From an uncultured Pelagibacteraceae bacterium (GTDB lineage Bacteria; Pseudomonadota; Alphaproteobacteria; Pelagibacterales; Pelagibacteraceae), in NCBI GenBank assembly GCA_902571425.1, contig CACGBZ010000012.1, positions 1-33,475 on the forward strand: a stretch of DNA of 33,475 bases, read 5' to 3'. A program made the translations under genes and the position numbers. This document shows positions 1 to 7,285 of this stretch, piece after piece. Each line of letters opens with the position of its first letter. Within the stretch, counting starts at the first letter, position 1. Below the pieces are notes generated by a model that saw only the letters and a program-made list of their open reading frames with translations, was not told the DNA's origin and made no database searches.

Positions 1-1619
1 ATTAAATCTAAAGGATCAATTACATTTCCTTTCGATTTAGACATTTTCTGTCCCTTCTCATCTCTCACTAATGCATGAACATAAATATCTTTAAATGGTT
101 CTTTGTTTAAAAACTCTGTACCAAACATAATCATTCTAGCTACCCAGAAAAATATAATGTCAAAACCTGTAACTAAAACTGACGTTGGGTAAAATTTATC
201 AACATATTTATTATCATCCGGCCAACCAAGTGTAGCGAAAGGCCATAATCCTGATGAGAACCAAGTATCTAAAACATCTGGATCACGATTTAATTCAACA
301 TCTTTACCATAATGTTTTTTGGCTTGTTGTTTTGCATCATCTTCATTTTCTGCAACAAAAATTTTTTCATCTGGTCCATACCAAGCAGGTATTTGGTGGC
401 CCCACCAAAGTTGTCTTGAAATACACCATGGCTCAATATTGTTCATCCACTGGAAATAAGTTTTAGACCAATTCTCAGGAAAGAAATTTGTTTTCTTTGA
501 ATTAACAACTTCTTTTGCTTTAACTGATAATTTACCAGCATCAGCAAACCATTGTTCTGTTAGGAAAGGTTCGATTATTGAATTGGATCTATCTCCGTAA
601 GGAACTTTATTTTTAATATTGTCTTCTTTTACAAAAAATTCTTTTTCTTTAAGCTCTTTTAAAATTTGTTTTCTTGCTTCAGAGCGATCAAGACCTATGT
701 AATGTTTTGGAGCATTTTCATTTATTTTACCAGCTTCGGTAAAAATATTAATTATTTCAAGATTGTTTCTTTGACCAACATCATAGTCATTAAAATCATG
801 GGCCGGTGTTATTTTTAATGCTCCTGTTCCTTGCTCAGGATCTGCATAGTCATCCTGAATAATTTTTATTTTTCTTCCAACAATTGGAATGGTAACTGTT
901 TTTCCAACAAAGGATTTAAATCGTTCATCTTTTGGGTTTACCGCTATAGCTGTATCACCAAGCATTGTTTCGGGTCTTGTTGTTGCAATTGTAATAAATT
1001 CTTCAGTTCCATCTATTGGATATCTGATGTAATAAATTTTAGAATTTACCTCTCTTTGATCTACTTCTAGGTCTGAAATAGCTGTTTTTAAAACTGTATC
1101 CCAATTAACTAATTTTTTATCTTTGTAGATTAAGCCTTTGTTGTAAAGATCTACAAAAACCTTAATTACTGATTTGGATAAATTCTCATCCATGGTGAAG
1201 GCATTTCTTGACCAATCACAAGAGCAACCAAGTTTTTTTAATTGGTTAATTATTATATCTCCATATTGCTCTTTCCATTCCCAAACTTTTTCAATGAATT
1301 TTTCTCTACCAATTTTATTTTTATCAATTTTTTCAGAGGTCAATTTTTTCTCTACTAAAGCTTGAGTAGCAATTCCAGCATGATCTGTACCTGGTTGCCA
1401 TAAAGTTTCAAAATTATTCATTCTATGATAACGAACTAATAAATCTTGAATAGAATTGTTAAGCGCATGTCCCATATGCAAACTTCCTGTTACATTTGGC
1501 GGCGGTATAACAATTGAGAATTTTTTTGAATTTTCTTTAGGTTTAAAAAGACCATTTTTTTCCCAATAAGAATAAATTCTATTTTCTACATCAGAATGTA
1601 TATATTTATCGCTACTCAT
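1..1619 (-). CDS. valS: Valyl-tRNA synthetase, N-terminal part (cut by window edge)
   Basis: Charges tRNA-Val with valine in the cytosol. The reading frame is open from the ATG at 1619-1617 to the left edge, giving 539 complete codons of a protein that is usually about 870-950 residues, so the C-terminal anticodon-binding part lies outside the window. The class I motifs are present: PPPNVTGSLHMGH near residue 40 carries the HIGH-type signature, and GQKMSKSKGNVIDP near the window edge carries KMSKS at residues 525-529 (bases 33-47). The WQPGTDHAGIATQ stretch after the HIGH motif is typical of ValRS rather than IleRS or LeuRS. It is transcribed leftward, divergently from the tRNA pair at 1744. 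Confidence 0.97.
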   Translation of the reverse strand, partial: MSSDKYIHSDVENRIYSYWEKNGLFKPKENSKKFSIVIPPPNVTGSLHMGHALNNSIQDLLVRYHRMNNFETLWQPGTDHAGIATQALVEKKLTSEKIDKNKIGREKFIEKVWEWKEQYGDIIINQLKKLGCSCDWSRNAFTMDENLSKSVIKVFVDLYNKGLIYKDKKLVNWDTVLKTAISDLEVDQREVNSKIYYIRYPIDGTEEFITIATTRPETMLGDTAIAVNPKDERFKSFVGKTVTIPIVGRKIKIIQDDYADPEQGTGALKITPAHDFNDYDVGQRNNLEIINIFTEAGKINENAPKHYIGLDRSEARKQILKELKEKEFFVKEDNIKNKVPYGDRSNSIIEPFLTEQWFADAGKLSVKAKEVVNSKKTNFFPENWSKTYFQWMNNIEPWCISRQLWWGHQIPAWYGPDEKIFVAENEDDAKQQAKKHYGKDVELNRDPDVLDTWFSSGLWPFATLGWPDDNKYVDKFYPTSVLVTGFDIIFFWVARMIMFGTEFLNKEPFKDIYVHALVRDEKGQKMSKSKGNVIDPLDL

Positions 1620-1682
1620 TGATGTTAAAGTTTATAATTTAATAATCTAAATTAACAATAATCAATTTGGATCGTTATTTAA

Positions 1683-1710
1683 TAGACTAATAGAAAAAAT
1701 TTAATATAAA
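1683..1710 (+). promoter_or_regulatory. Possible sigma-70 promoter for the tRNA-Cys/tRNA-Asn pair
   Basis: TAGACT (1683-1688) lies 16 bases before TATAAA (1705-1710), which would start transcription about 27 bases upstream of tRNA-Cys. The -35 element is only partly like TTGACA, and AT-rich sequence gives many chance matches, so this is a weak call. The 124-base gap 1620-1743 must also serve the divergent valS gene. Confidence 0.3.
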
Positions 1711-1743
1711 AAGGCATCTGTAGCTATTAGCTAAAAATAAGAT

Positions 1744-1817
1744 GGCAACGTGGCGGAATGGTTACGCAGAGGATTGCAAATCCTTGTATCCCGGTTCGAT
1801 TCCGGGCGTTGCCTCCA
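1744..1817 (+). tRNA. tRNA-Cys (anticodon GCA)
   Basis: The acceptor stem GGCAACG (1744-1750) pairs with CGTTGCC (1807-1813). The anticodon loop TTGCAAA gives anticodon GCA. The T arm has the usual GGTTCGATTCC core. The discriminator base is U (1814), as expected for tRNA-Cys, and CCA is encoded at 1815-1817. The short variable loop rules out tRNA-Leu or tRNA-Ser. An open frame running across both tRNAs here is not a gene. Confidence 0.96.
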
Positions 1818-1867
1818 AAAAAAATCTTGTTTTAGTTACAAAAAAAAGTAAGTTGGCTTTTTTACAT

Positions 1868-1943
1868 TCCTCGGTAGCTCAGTTGGTAGAGCAGTTGACT
1901 GTTAATCAATTGGTCGCAGGTTCGAGTCCTGCCCGAGGAGCCA
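1868..1943 (+). tRNA. tRNA-Asn (anticodon GTT)
   Basis: The acceptor stem TCCTCGG (1868-1874) pairs with CCGAGGA (1933-1939). The anticodon loop centres on GTT, the D arm has AGCTCAGTTGGTAGAGC, and the T arm has GGTTCGAGTCC. The discriminator is G (1940), usual for tRNA-Asn, and CCA is encoded at 1941-1943. It lies 50 bases after tRNA-Cys on the same strand, so both are probably cut from one transcript. Confidence 0.96.
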
Positions 1944-2006
1944 AAAAGATTAAGTTACAAAAAAATATCTCTTAAGTTGTTATCTGGGTCTTAATTAAAA
2001 CTTTAA

Positions 2007-2378
2007 TTAAACTGCTTTTGAAATTCCTGATCCTGAAATTTGTAAAGATTTATTAAACTTTAATTTTTGATCAGCATTAAGTTCTGAATATAATTTTACT
2101 AAAAAATTATAATTAACATTCATGTGACCCTCTTGTGATTTTTCTAAATTCACTAAATATTCTGAAAAATCCTCAAAGAAATAATTAATTGGTACTTTTA
2201 AATAATTTGAAAGCTGAAGTAATCTTATCGAACTTACCCCGTTAGTACCTTTTTCGTATTTTTGTATTTGTTGAAATGTAACATTAATTGCTTTAGCTAC
2301 TTTAGTCTGTGTTAAACCTAAAGCTAACCTTCTTAGCTTAAGCTTATTGCCTAAGTGTTTATTGAAATTATCTTCCAT
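2007..2378 (-). CDS. XRE/Cro-C1-type helix-turn-helix transcriptional regulator
   Basis: A 123-residue DNA-binding protein. Residues about 10-65 form a Cro/C1 HTH: LKLRRLALGLTQTKVAKAI followed by VTFQQIQKYEKGTNGVSS, the standard scaffold and recognition helices. The remainder is a short helical tail with no recognisable ligand domain. This size and layout match small alphaproteobacterial XRE regulators, but I cannot name the target. A good Shine-Dalgarno GAGG (2389-2386) lies 7 bases before the ATG. It follows aapP in the same direction after a 190-base gap, so it may have its own promoter; its stop faces the tRNA pair. A 10-base inverted repeat flanks the gene (see findings). Confidence 0.9.
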   Translation of the reverse strand: MEDNFNKHLGNKLKLRRLALGLTQTKVAKAINVTFQQIQKYEKGTNGVSSIRLLQLSNYLKVPINYFFEDFSEYLVNLEKSQEGHMNVNYNFLVKLYSELNADQKLKFNKSLQISGSGISKAV

Positions 2379-2568
2379 TAAGACCCCTCTTAATTAAATT
2401 TTATAAAGAGTATTCAACCTATTTATTAATGTTACTGCAATAGAAAAATTTATTTTTTTTTGTAAGAAATTTGGAATAATCAAAACACTGTCAAGCATTA
2501 GTTGAATGCAAAATAAACATATTTAGATTGTTATATTCTAACATTATGCCTTATAGTGTTTATATTTT
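2379..2568 (-). other. Intergenic gap between aapP and the XRE gene
   Basis: This 190-base gap has no open frame of interest. On the minus strand it contains an exact TTGACA (2494-2489) that could be a -35 element for the XRE gene, but I find no convincing -10 at 16-18 bases. A small hairpin GCATT-AGTTG-AATGC lies at 2495-2509 next to it. Close to the aapP stop there is an AT-only inverted repeat (CTTATA/TATAAG, about 2550-2576), which is too weak to call a terminator. Confidence 0.4.
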
Positions 2569-3303
2569 TTATAAGATTTGACTTAAAAATAGCTTTGTTC
2601 TATCGCTCTTAGGGTTTGCAAAAAACTCTTTGGTTTCAGCTCTTTCTACAATCATTCCTTCATCCATAAAAATAACCTCATCAGCTACCTCTTTAGCAAA
2701 TCCCATTTCATGAGTTACTACAATCATTGTCATCCCTGCTTTTGCTAAATCAACCATTGCATCTAAAACTTCTTTAATCATTTCTGGGTCTAGAGCTGAT
2801 GTTGGTTCATCAAATAACATTATTTTTGGCTCCATACATAAAGCTCTAGCAATAGCGCATCTCTGTTGTTGACCTCCTGATAATTGACCAGGATATTTAT
2901 TTGCTTGATCTGCAATTTGTACTTTTTCTAAATGTTGAAGTGCTAAATCTTCTGCATCTTTTTTTGGCATTTTTTTTACCCATATTGGTGCCAATGTACA
3001 ATTATCTAAAATAGAAAGATGAGGAAATAAATTAAATTGCTGAAATACCATTCCAACTTCTGCTCTAATTTTTTCTATATCTTTAGTATCTTCTGTTAAT
3101 TCATTGCCATCAACTATTATTGATCCCTTTTGATGTTCTTCTAATCTGTTAATACAACGAATTAAGGTTGATTTTCCAGAACCTGATGGTCCACAAACTA
3201 CAATTTTTTTATTTTTTTCTACTTCTAGATTAATATTTTTTAAAACTTGAAAATCACCAAACCACTTATTCATCTCTGTAATCTGTATTATTTTATCTGA
3301 CAT
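2569..3303 (-). CDS. aapP: General L-amino acid ABC transporter, ATP-binding subunit
   Basis: The 244-residue cytoplasmic ATPase that powers the Aap importer. Walker A is GPSGSGKST (residues 38-46), the Q-loop is [10 protein letters not shown], the ABC signature is LSGGQQQR, Walker B is [13 protein letters not shown], and the switch His lies in VVTHEMGFA. This set is typical of the polar amino acid family (GlnQ/HisP/AapP). The ATG overlaps the last base of the aapM stop, so it is translated as the last gene of aapJQMP. The gene order supports AapP over a stand-alone GlnQ. Length is normal for the family. Confidence 0.95.
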   Translation of the reverse strand: MSDKIIQITEMNKWFGDFQVLKNINLEVEKNKKIVVCGPSGSGKSTLIRCINRLEEHQKGSIIVDGNELTEDTKDIEKIRAEVGMVFQQFNLFPHLSILDNCTLAPIWVKKMPKKDAEDLALQHLEKVQIADQANKYPGQLSGGQQQRCAIARALCMEPKIMLFDEPTSALDPEMIKEVLDAMVDLAKAGMTMIVVTHEMGFAKEVADEVIFMDEGMIVERAETKEFFANPKSDRTKLFLSQIL

Positions 3304-4745
3304 TATCTTTCCGTTTTATATTTTTGTTCTAAATTATAACTATATTTACTCATTGCATAGCAAATAATAAAAAATAGTACCGATGCAAACACATAACCCT
3401 CCATAGCAAATCCTAACCAATCTGGATTAGTCTTAGCAAGATTAAGCATTCCAACTATTTCTAAAAGTCCTACGACAAATATTAAAGGAGTATCTTTTAC
3501 AAGGGCTAAAAAAGTATTAGCAATACCTGGTATTACAAGTTTGAGTGCCTGAGGTAAAATTACTAAAATATGCATTTTCCAATATCCCATTCCTAAAGAT
3601 TTGGCAGCATCATATTGTCCTCTAGGCAATGCTTGTAAACCACCTCTGATAACTTCAGCTACATAAGCAGCTTCAAATAATGAGATTGCAATAATTACCC
3701 TAACTAATTTATCAATAAACATATCTTCAGGTAAAAACATTGGAAACATTACTGAGGACATAAATAATACTGTAATCAACGGAACACCTCTCCAAAATTC
3801 AATCATACCTATTGAAAAATATTTAATTATCGGAAAATCAGACCTTCTTCCCAATGATAGAAACAAGCCTATAGGAAAACAGAAAATTAAACAAAAAAAT
3901 GATACTATAAAAGTTAAAGACAAACCTCCCCAAGCGCCTGTCTCTACCCACTCTAATGTTTCTAATTTACCAAGTTCGATAAGCTCTTCATAAAAAAATA
4001 CATGTTTTAATAATATATAGACTGTGATTGGAACTATGATGAAATAGTACATTTTAAATTTTGAAGGAATAAAAAATCCTATTATAACTGAAATTACAGC
4101 TGCAATAATTCCATACGAGAAATCAAAAAATACTGGACCACCAGATATAAAAAAGAAAATAAAGAAAAAAGCAATAATTGGATAAACAACTACATAATAA
4201 AGTGTTAAATATTTTTTAAATTTTTCTGTAGCAAAAAAACCAATGGTTCCCAGAAAAGCTAAAGCTACAAATGATAAATTGATACGCCACTGCTCAGGAT
4301 TTGGATACATTCCATACATAAATCTATTGAACCAAATTTTAATATATGTCCAACAAGCACCACTACCTGTACATACATCTTTTGAGTCCCCTGCAATATT
4401 TGCATCTAAAATAAACCAACTTAATAATGGTGGAAGTGATTTAATAACCACAAATACAATTATTAATGATAAAAAAGCATTAAAATTGTTGGTATTAATA
4501 TTTTTATTAATTGAATCTAAAAACTTTAAACCTGAATATTCAATTCTAATTAAATGAAGTCCTATAAAACCTAAAATTAATGGTAAAAAGAAACTAATAG
4601 TTCCAGGTAAAAAAGAAACTATATCTCTATTAAAAAAAGAATTTAAAAAAACTATAAATATACTTAGTGAAAGTAAAATTACCCCTGTATATAGATAGGT
4701 ATTAAGATTATTTTTATCTGGTTGTAAAAAATTTAATTTGTTCAT
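3303..4745 (-). CDS. aapM: General L-amino acid ABC transporter, permease subunit AapM
   Basis: A 480-residue inner-membrane permease. The N-terminal half has several hydrophobic segments (from about residue 18 onward), and the C-terminal part is the conserved permease domain with the EAA coupling loop [22 protein letters not shown] at about 365-385, followed by [11 protein letters not shown]. That loop contacts the AapP ATPase. The long N-terminal extension before the permease domain is a feature of AapQ/AapM/YhdXY proteins and separates them from the shorter HisM/GlnP type. It touches aapP and aapQ by one shared base each, so the three are surely one transcript. Confidence 0.95.
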   Translation of the reverse strand: MNKLNFLQPDKNNLNTYLYTGVILLSLSIFIVFLNSFFNRDIVSFLPGTISFFLPLILGFIGLHLIRIEYSGLKFLDSINKNINTNNFNAFLSLIIVFVVIKSLPPLLSWFILDANIAGDSKDVCTGSGACWTYIKIWFNRFMYGMYPNPEQWRINLSFVALAFLGTIGFFATEKFKKYLTLYYVVVYPIIAFFFIFFFISGGPVFFDFSYGIIAAVISVIIGFFIPSKFKMYYFIIVPITVYILLKHVFFYEELIELGKLETLEWVETGAWGGLSLTFIVSFFCLIFCFPIGLFLSLGRRSDFPIIKYFSIGMIEFWRGVPLITVLFMSSVMFPMFLPEDMFIDKLVRVIIAISLFEAAYVAEVIRGGLQALPRGQYDAAKSLGMGYWKMHILVILPQALKLVIPGIANTFLALVKDTPLIFVVGLLEIVGMLNLAKTNPDWLGFAMEGYVFASVLFFIICYAMSKYSYNLEQKYKTER

Positions 4746-5890
4746 TATTTTTCTTTAATAGCTATTTTTTTATTGTACCAATTCATAAGTATTGAAATTG
4801 ATATACTCAAAGATAGATATGTTAACATTGTTATAGAAACAATTTCTATCGCTCTTCCTGTTTGCATTAATGCAGTCCCAGCAAACACAAGAACTAAATC
4901 AGGGTAAGCAATTGCAGCTGCAAGAGATGAATTTTTTGTCAAATTTAAATATTGATTTGTAGTTGGTGGAATTATAATTCTTAATGCTTGTGGCATTACA
5001 ACCAGTTTTAATACTTGATTTGGAGTTAATCCTATAGAAGCTGCAGCTTCTTTTTGTCCTTTACTAACACCCTGAACACCTGCTCTAACACATTCAGCAA
5101 TAAAAGTTGCTGTATATAACGATAAGGCTAATGCTAACGATATTAATTCAGGTGGTAATTTAATTCCCCCTTCGTAAGTGAAACCAGTTTGAGATAATTG
5201 TTTAATAACAGGTACTTCGACAGAAGCATCAACACCACCAAACAAAAAACTTAAAATAGGTAAAATTATTAATAGTCCTATTGAAATTGATAAAACTGGA
5301 GTTTGAATACCTTCATTCTCCTGTTTTTTTCTTGCATAAATTCTTACAAAAATAATTGAAATTATCGCAGCAATTAAAGAATAAATAAAAACATCTAAAT
5401 TATTCCAAACAAATGCAGGAACAAAAAAACCTTTTATTGTTAAGAAAAAAAATCCAAACATAGGTTCTGTATCTTGGGGTAATGGCAGCGCTCTTAAAGC
5501 AGCAAAATACCAAAAAAATATTTGTAATAGTAAAGGGATATTTCTAAAAAATTCAACGTAAACTGCAGCAGTTCTATTAATAAGATAGTTGTTTGATAGT
5601 CTAGCAATTCCTACGACAACACCAATGATAGTTGCAAAAATAATTCCGATAACAGAAACTAAAATAGTATTTAACAGTCCTACTAAATAAGCTCTAAAAT
5701 ATGAGTGAGAACCATCATATTCAATTAAAGAAAATTGAACATCAAATGATGACTCTTGAGATAAAAAACCATACCCAAAAGTTATTCCTCTATTCTCCAT
5801 ATTGACTTGAGCGTTATATGAAAAAAATCCGAATATTAGAATTACAACTAGAAGTGTAAGTAATTGGGGTAATATTTTTTTAATATTCAC
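4745..5890 (-). CDS. aapQ: General L-amino acid ABC transporter, permease subunit AapQ
   Basis: A 381-residue inner-membrane permease that pairs with AapM. An N-terminal membrane segment (about residues 8-25) is followed by the permease domain starting near SYFRAYLVGLLNTILVS, then an internal insertion with extra membrane segments, then the EAA loop ECVRAGVQGVSKGQKEAAASIG at about 265-285 and MPQALRIIIPP. This split of the domain by an insertion is known for AapQ/YhdX. It is separated from aapJ by a 72-base gap that contains a terminator-like hairpin, so it may be expressed at a lower level than the binding protein. Confidence 0.95.
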   Translation of the reverse strand: MNIKKILPQLLTLLVVILIFGFFSYNAQVNMENRGITFGYGFLSQESSFDVQFSLIEYDGSHSYFRAYLVGLLNTILVSVIGIIFATIIGVVVGIARLSNNYLINRTAAVYVEFFRNIPLLLQIFFWYFAALRALPLPQDTEPMFGFFFLTIKGFFVPAFVWNNLDVFIYSLIAAIISIIFVRIYARKKQENEGIQTPVLSISIGLLIILPILSFLFGGVDASVEVPVIKQLSQTGFTYEGGIKLPPELISLALALSLYTATFIAECVRAGVQGVSKGQKEAAASIGLTPNQVLKLVVMPQALRIIIPPTTNQYLNLTKNSSLAAAIAYPDLVLVFAGTALMQTGRAIEIVSITMLTYLSLSISISILMNWYNKKIAIKEK

Positions 5891-5910
5891 AATATTTCAA
5901 GACTTATAAA

Positions 5911-5940
5911 AAAAAGGGCTAGAAAAATCTAGCCCTTTTT
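5911..5940 (-). terminator. Intercistronic hairpin with U-tract between aapJ and aapQ
   Basis: Thirteen perfectly paired bases, AAAAAGGGCTAGA (5911-5923) with TCTAGCCCTTTTT (5928-5940), close a four-base loop. Read on the minus strand, the stem is followed by further T residues, which is the form of a Rho-independent terminator. It begins 22 bases after the aapJ stop. Because aapQMP continue in the same direction, it probably terminates part of the transcription and stabilises the aapJ mRNA, giving more binding protein than permease. Confidence 0.88.
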
Positions 5941-5962
5941 AAGTTTTATTTAAAGATATAAA

Positions 5963-7003
5963 TTATCTTGCTGGTGGTACATAAAGTATTCCACCTTTAG
6001 TCCATAATTCATTTGGACCTCTGTCAGGTAGAATTCCAGTGTCAGCAATATTTCTTTTGTAGCTTTCACCGTAGTTACCAACTTGCTTGATAATTCTTAA
6101 ACTCCAATCATTATCTAAACCTAAAGCAGCTCCTAATTCACCTTCAGCACCTACTAATCTTTTTACAGCAGGATTATCTGAAGTTTTCATTGAATCTGCA
6201 TTAGCAGAATTAACACCATACTCTTCTGCTTCGATCATTACGTTTAGAGACCATCTTACGATATCTTCCCATACAGAATCACCTTGTCTAACAACAGGGC
6301 CTAAAGGCTCTTTTGAAATAGTTTCAGGTAAAACTATGTGGTCATCTGGAGAACTCAATTTAATTCTTTGAGCAGCTAAACCAGATTTATCAGTAGTATA
6401 TGTATCACATCTTCCAGCATCATACGCAGCAACAACTTCGTCAGCTTTTTCGAAAGTTACTGGCTCATAAGAAATTCCTTTTGAATTAAAGAAGTCTCTC
6501 ATGTTAAGCTCAGTTGTTGTTCCTAAGTTTGTACATGCAGAAATACCGTTTTTGAAATCATTCACAGATGAATATCCAGAATTTTTTCTAACCATAAAAC
6601 CTTGACCATCATAGAAGTTTACTCCTACGAAAGTAAGTCCGATGTCAGCATCTCTAGAAAGAGTCCAAGTTGTGTTTCTTGATAAGATATCAATCTCATT
6701 AGAAGTTAAAGCTGTAAATCTTTCTTTAGCACTTAATGGTGTAAACTTAACTTTGTTTGCATCACCTAGTACTGCAGCAGCTACCGCTCTACATACGTCA
6801 ACGTCAACACCAGTCCAATTTCCTGCAGCGTCAGCATTAGAAAATCCTGGAAGACCTTGAGATACTCCACATCTTACAAAACCCTTTTTTTGTGTGTTTT
6901 TAAGTGTTTTAGATTTTTTAGCAGCCATAGTCTCTGTTGTAAAAGTAAACAACACAGCTACCATAGCAACTAAAGAAGTTAATTGTTTTAAGTATTTAAA
7001 CAT
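5963..7003 (-). CDS. aapJ: General L-amino acid ABC transporter, periplasmic binding protein
   Basis: A 346-residue periplasmic solute-binding protein (family 3 fold) that delivers amino acids to AapQMP. Residues 1-27 are a signal peptide: basic start (MFKYLKQ), hydrophobic core (LTSLVAMVAVLFTF), cleavage likely after TMA. The mature part begins with VRCGVSQGLPGFS and continues with GNWTGVDVDVCRAVAAAVLGD, both hallmark AapJ/YhdW regions, and later CTNLGTTTELNMRDFF. A strong Shine-Dalgarno AAGGAAG (7014-7008) sits 4 bases before the ATG. Aap transporters take up a broad range of L-amino acids, fitting a heterotroph in dilute seawater. The leader holds two perfect inverted repeats. Confidence 0.96.
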   Translation of the reverse strand: MFKYLKQLTSLVAMVAVLFTFTTETMAAKKSKTLKNTQKKGFVRCGVSQGLPGFSNADAAGNWTGVDVDVCRAVAAAVLGDANKVKFTPLSAKERFTALTSNEIDILSRNTTWTLSRDADIGLTFVGVNFYDGQGFMVRKNSGYSSVNDFKNGISACTNLGTTTELNMRDFFNSKGISYEPVTFEKADEVVAAYDAGRCDTYTTDKSGLAAQRIKLSSPDDHIVLPETISKEPLGPVVRQGDSVWEDIVRWSLNVMIEAEEYGVNSANADSMKTSDNPAVKRLVGAEGELGAALGLDNDWSLRIIKQVGNYGESYKRNIADTGILPDRGPNELWTKGGILYVPPAR

Positions 7004-7026
7004 TATTCTTCCTTTTAGTTATTTTT

Positions 7027-7060
7027 ATTTGTTAACAAATAATTCAAAATTACTTTTGAA
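7027..7060 (-). promoter_or_regulatory. Palindromes in the aapJ leader (possible operator or RNA element)
   Basis: ATTTGTTAACAAAT (7027-7040) is a perfect 14-base palindrome, and TTCAAAA-TTAC-TTTTGAA (7043-7060) is a 7-base-pair inverted repeat with a 4-base spacer. They sit side by side between the proposed -10 element and the Shine-Dalgarno of aapJ. They could bind a dimeric regulator or fold in the mRNA. AT-rich DNA yields some palindromes by chance, but two adjacent ones in a leader are suggestive. Confidence 0.5.
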
Positions 7061-7068
7061 TATCCTTA

Positions 7069-7097
7069 ATTTAAGCATGTAAGAAAATACTCTTCAA
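7069..7097 (-). promoter_or_regulatory. aapJ: Possible sigma-70 promoter of aapJ
   Basis: On the minus strand, TTGAAG (7097-7092) and TTAAAT (7074-7069) are spaced by 17 bases. Each matches four of six consensus positions. The predicted start, near 7062, would place both inverted repeats inside the 5' untranslated region. Moderate to weak evidence only. Confidence 0.4.
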
Positions 7098-7180
7098 GAA
7101 AAATTAATTAGTAAAACCTTATTTAGATGAATTCTAGTCAAGGACAAATATTTAAATAATAGCAATAGAAAATTAAGAAA

Positions 7181-7257
7181 TGGCGCGCCCTGGAGGATTC
7201 GAACCTCCGACCCTCGGTTTAGAAAACCGATGCTCTATCCAGCTGAGCTAAGGGCGC
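7181..7257 (-). tRNA. tRNA-Arg (anticodon TCT)
   Basis: Read on the minus strand, the acceptor GCGCCCT (7257-7251) pairs with AGGGCGC (7191-7185). The D arm is AGCTCAGCTGGATAGAGC, the anticodon loop TTTCTAA gives TCT, and the T arm is GGAGGTTCGAATCCTCC. The discriminator is G at 7184 and CCA is encoded at 7183-7181. It starts 28 bases after the trkH stop on the same strand, so read-through from the ntrYX-trkAH operon is possible; an AT-rich stretch in the gap (TATTATATATAT) could also hold a -10 element. It reads AGA codons, common in AT-rich genomes. Confidence 0.96.
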
Positions 7258-7285
7258 AAAATTTTAAGATATATATAATACTTAA

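Noticed and set aside
254..1365. Several plus-strand open frames (254-466, 831-1070, 1174-1365)
   Set aside because: They are antisense to valS, whose frame, HIGH and KMSKS motifs are clear; the translated peptides have no recognisable composition or start signals.
1742..1975. Open frame of 77 codons on the plus strand
   Set aside because: It runs straight across the tRNA-Cys and tRNA-Asn genes, whose structure fully explains the sequence.
2550..2576. Rho-independent terminator after aapP
   Set aside because: The CTTATA/TATAAG pair has no GC, a long loop and overlaps the stop codon, so it is unlikely to terminate.
7004..7180. Riboswitch upstream of aapJ
   Set aside because: I could not match the leader to any known riboswitch consensus (glycine, SAM, glutamine); only the two inverted repeats stand out.
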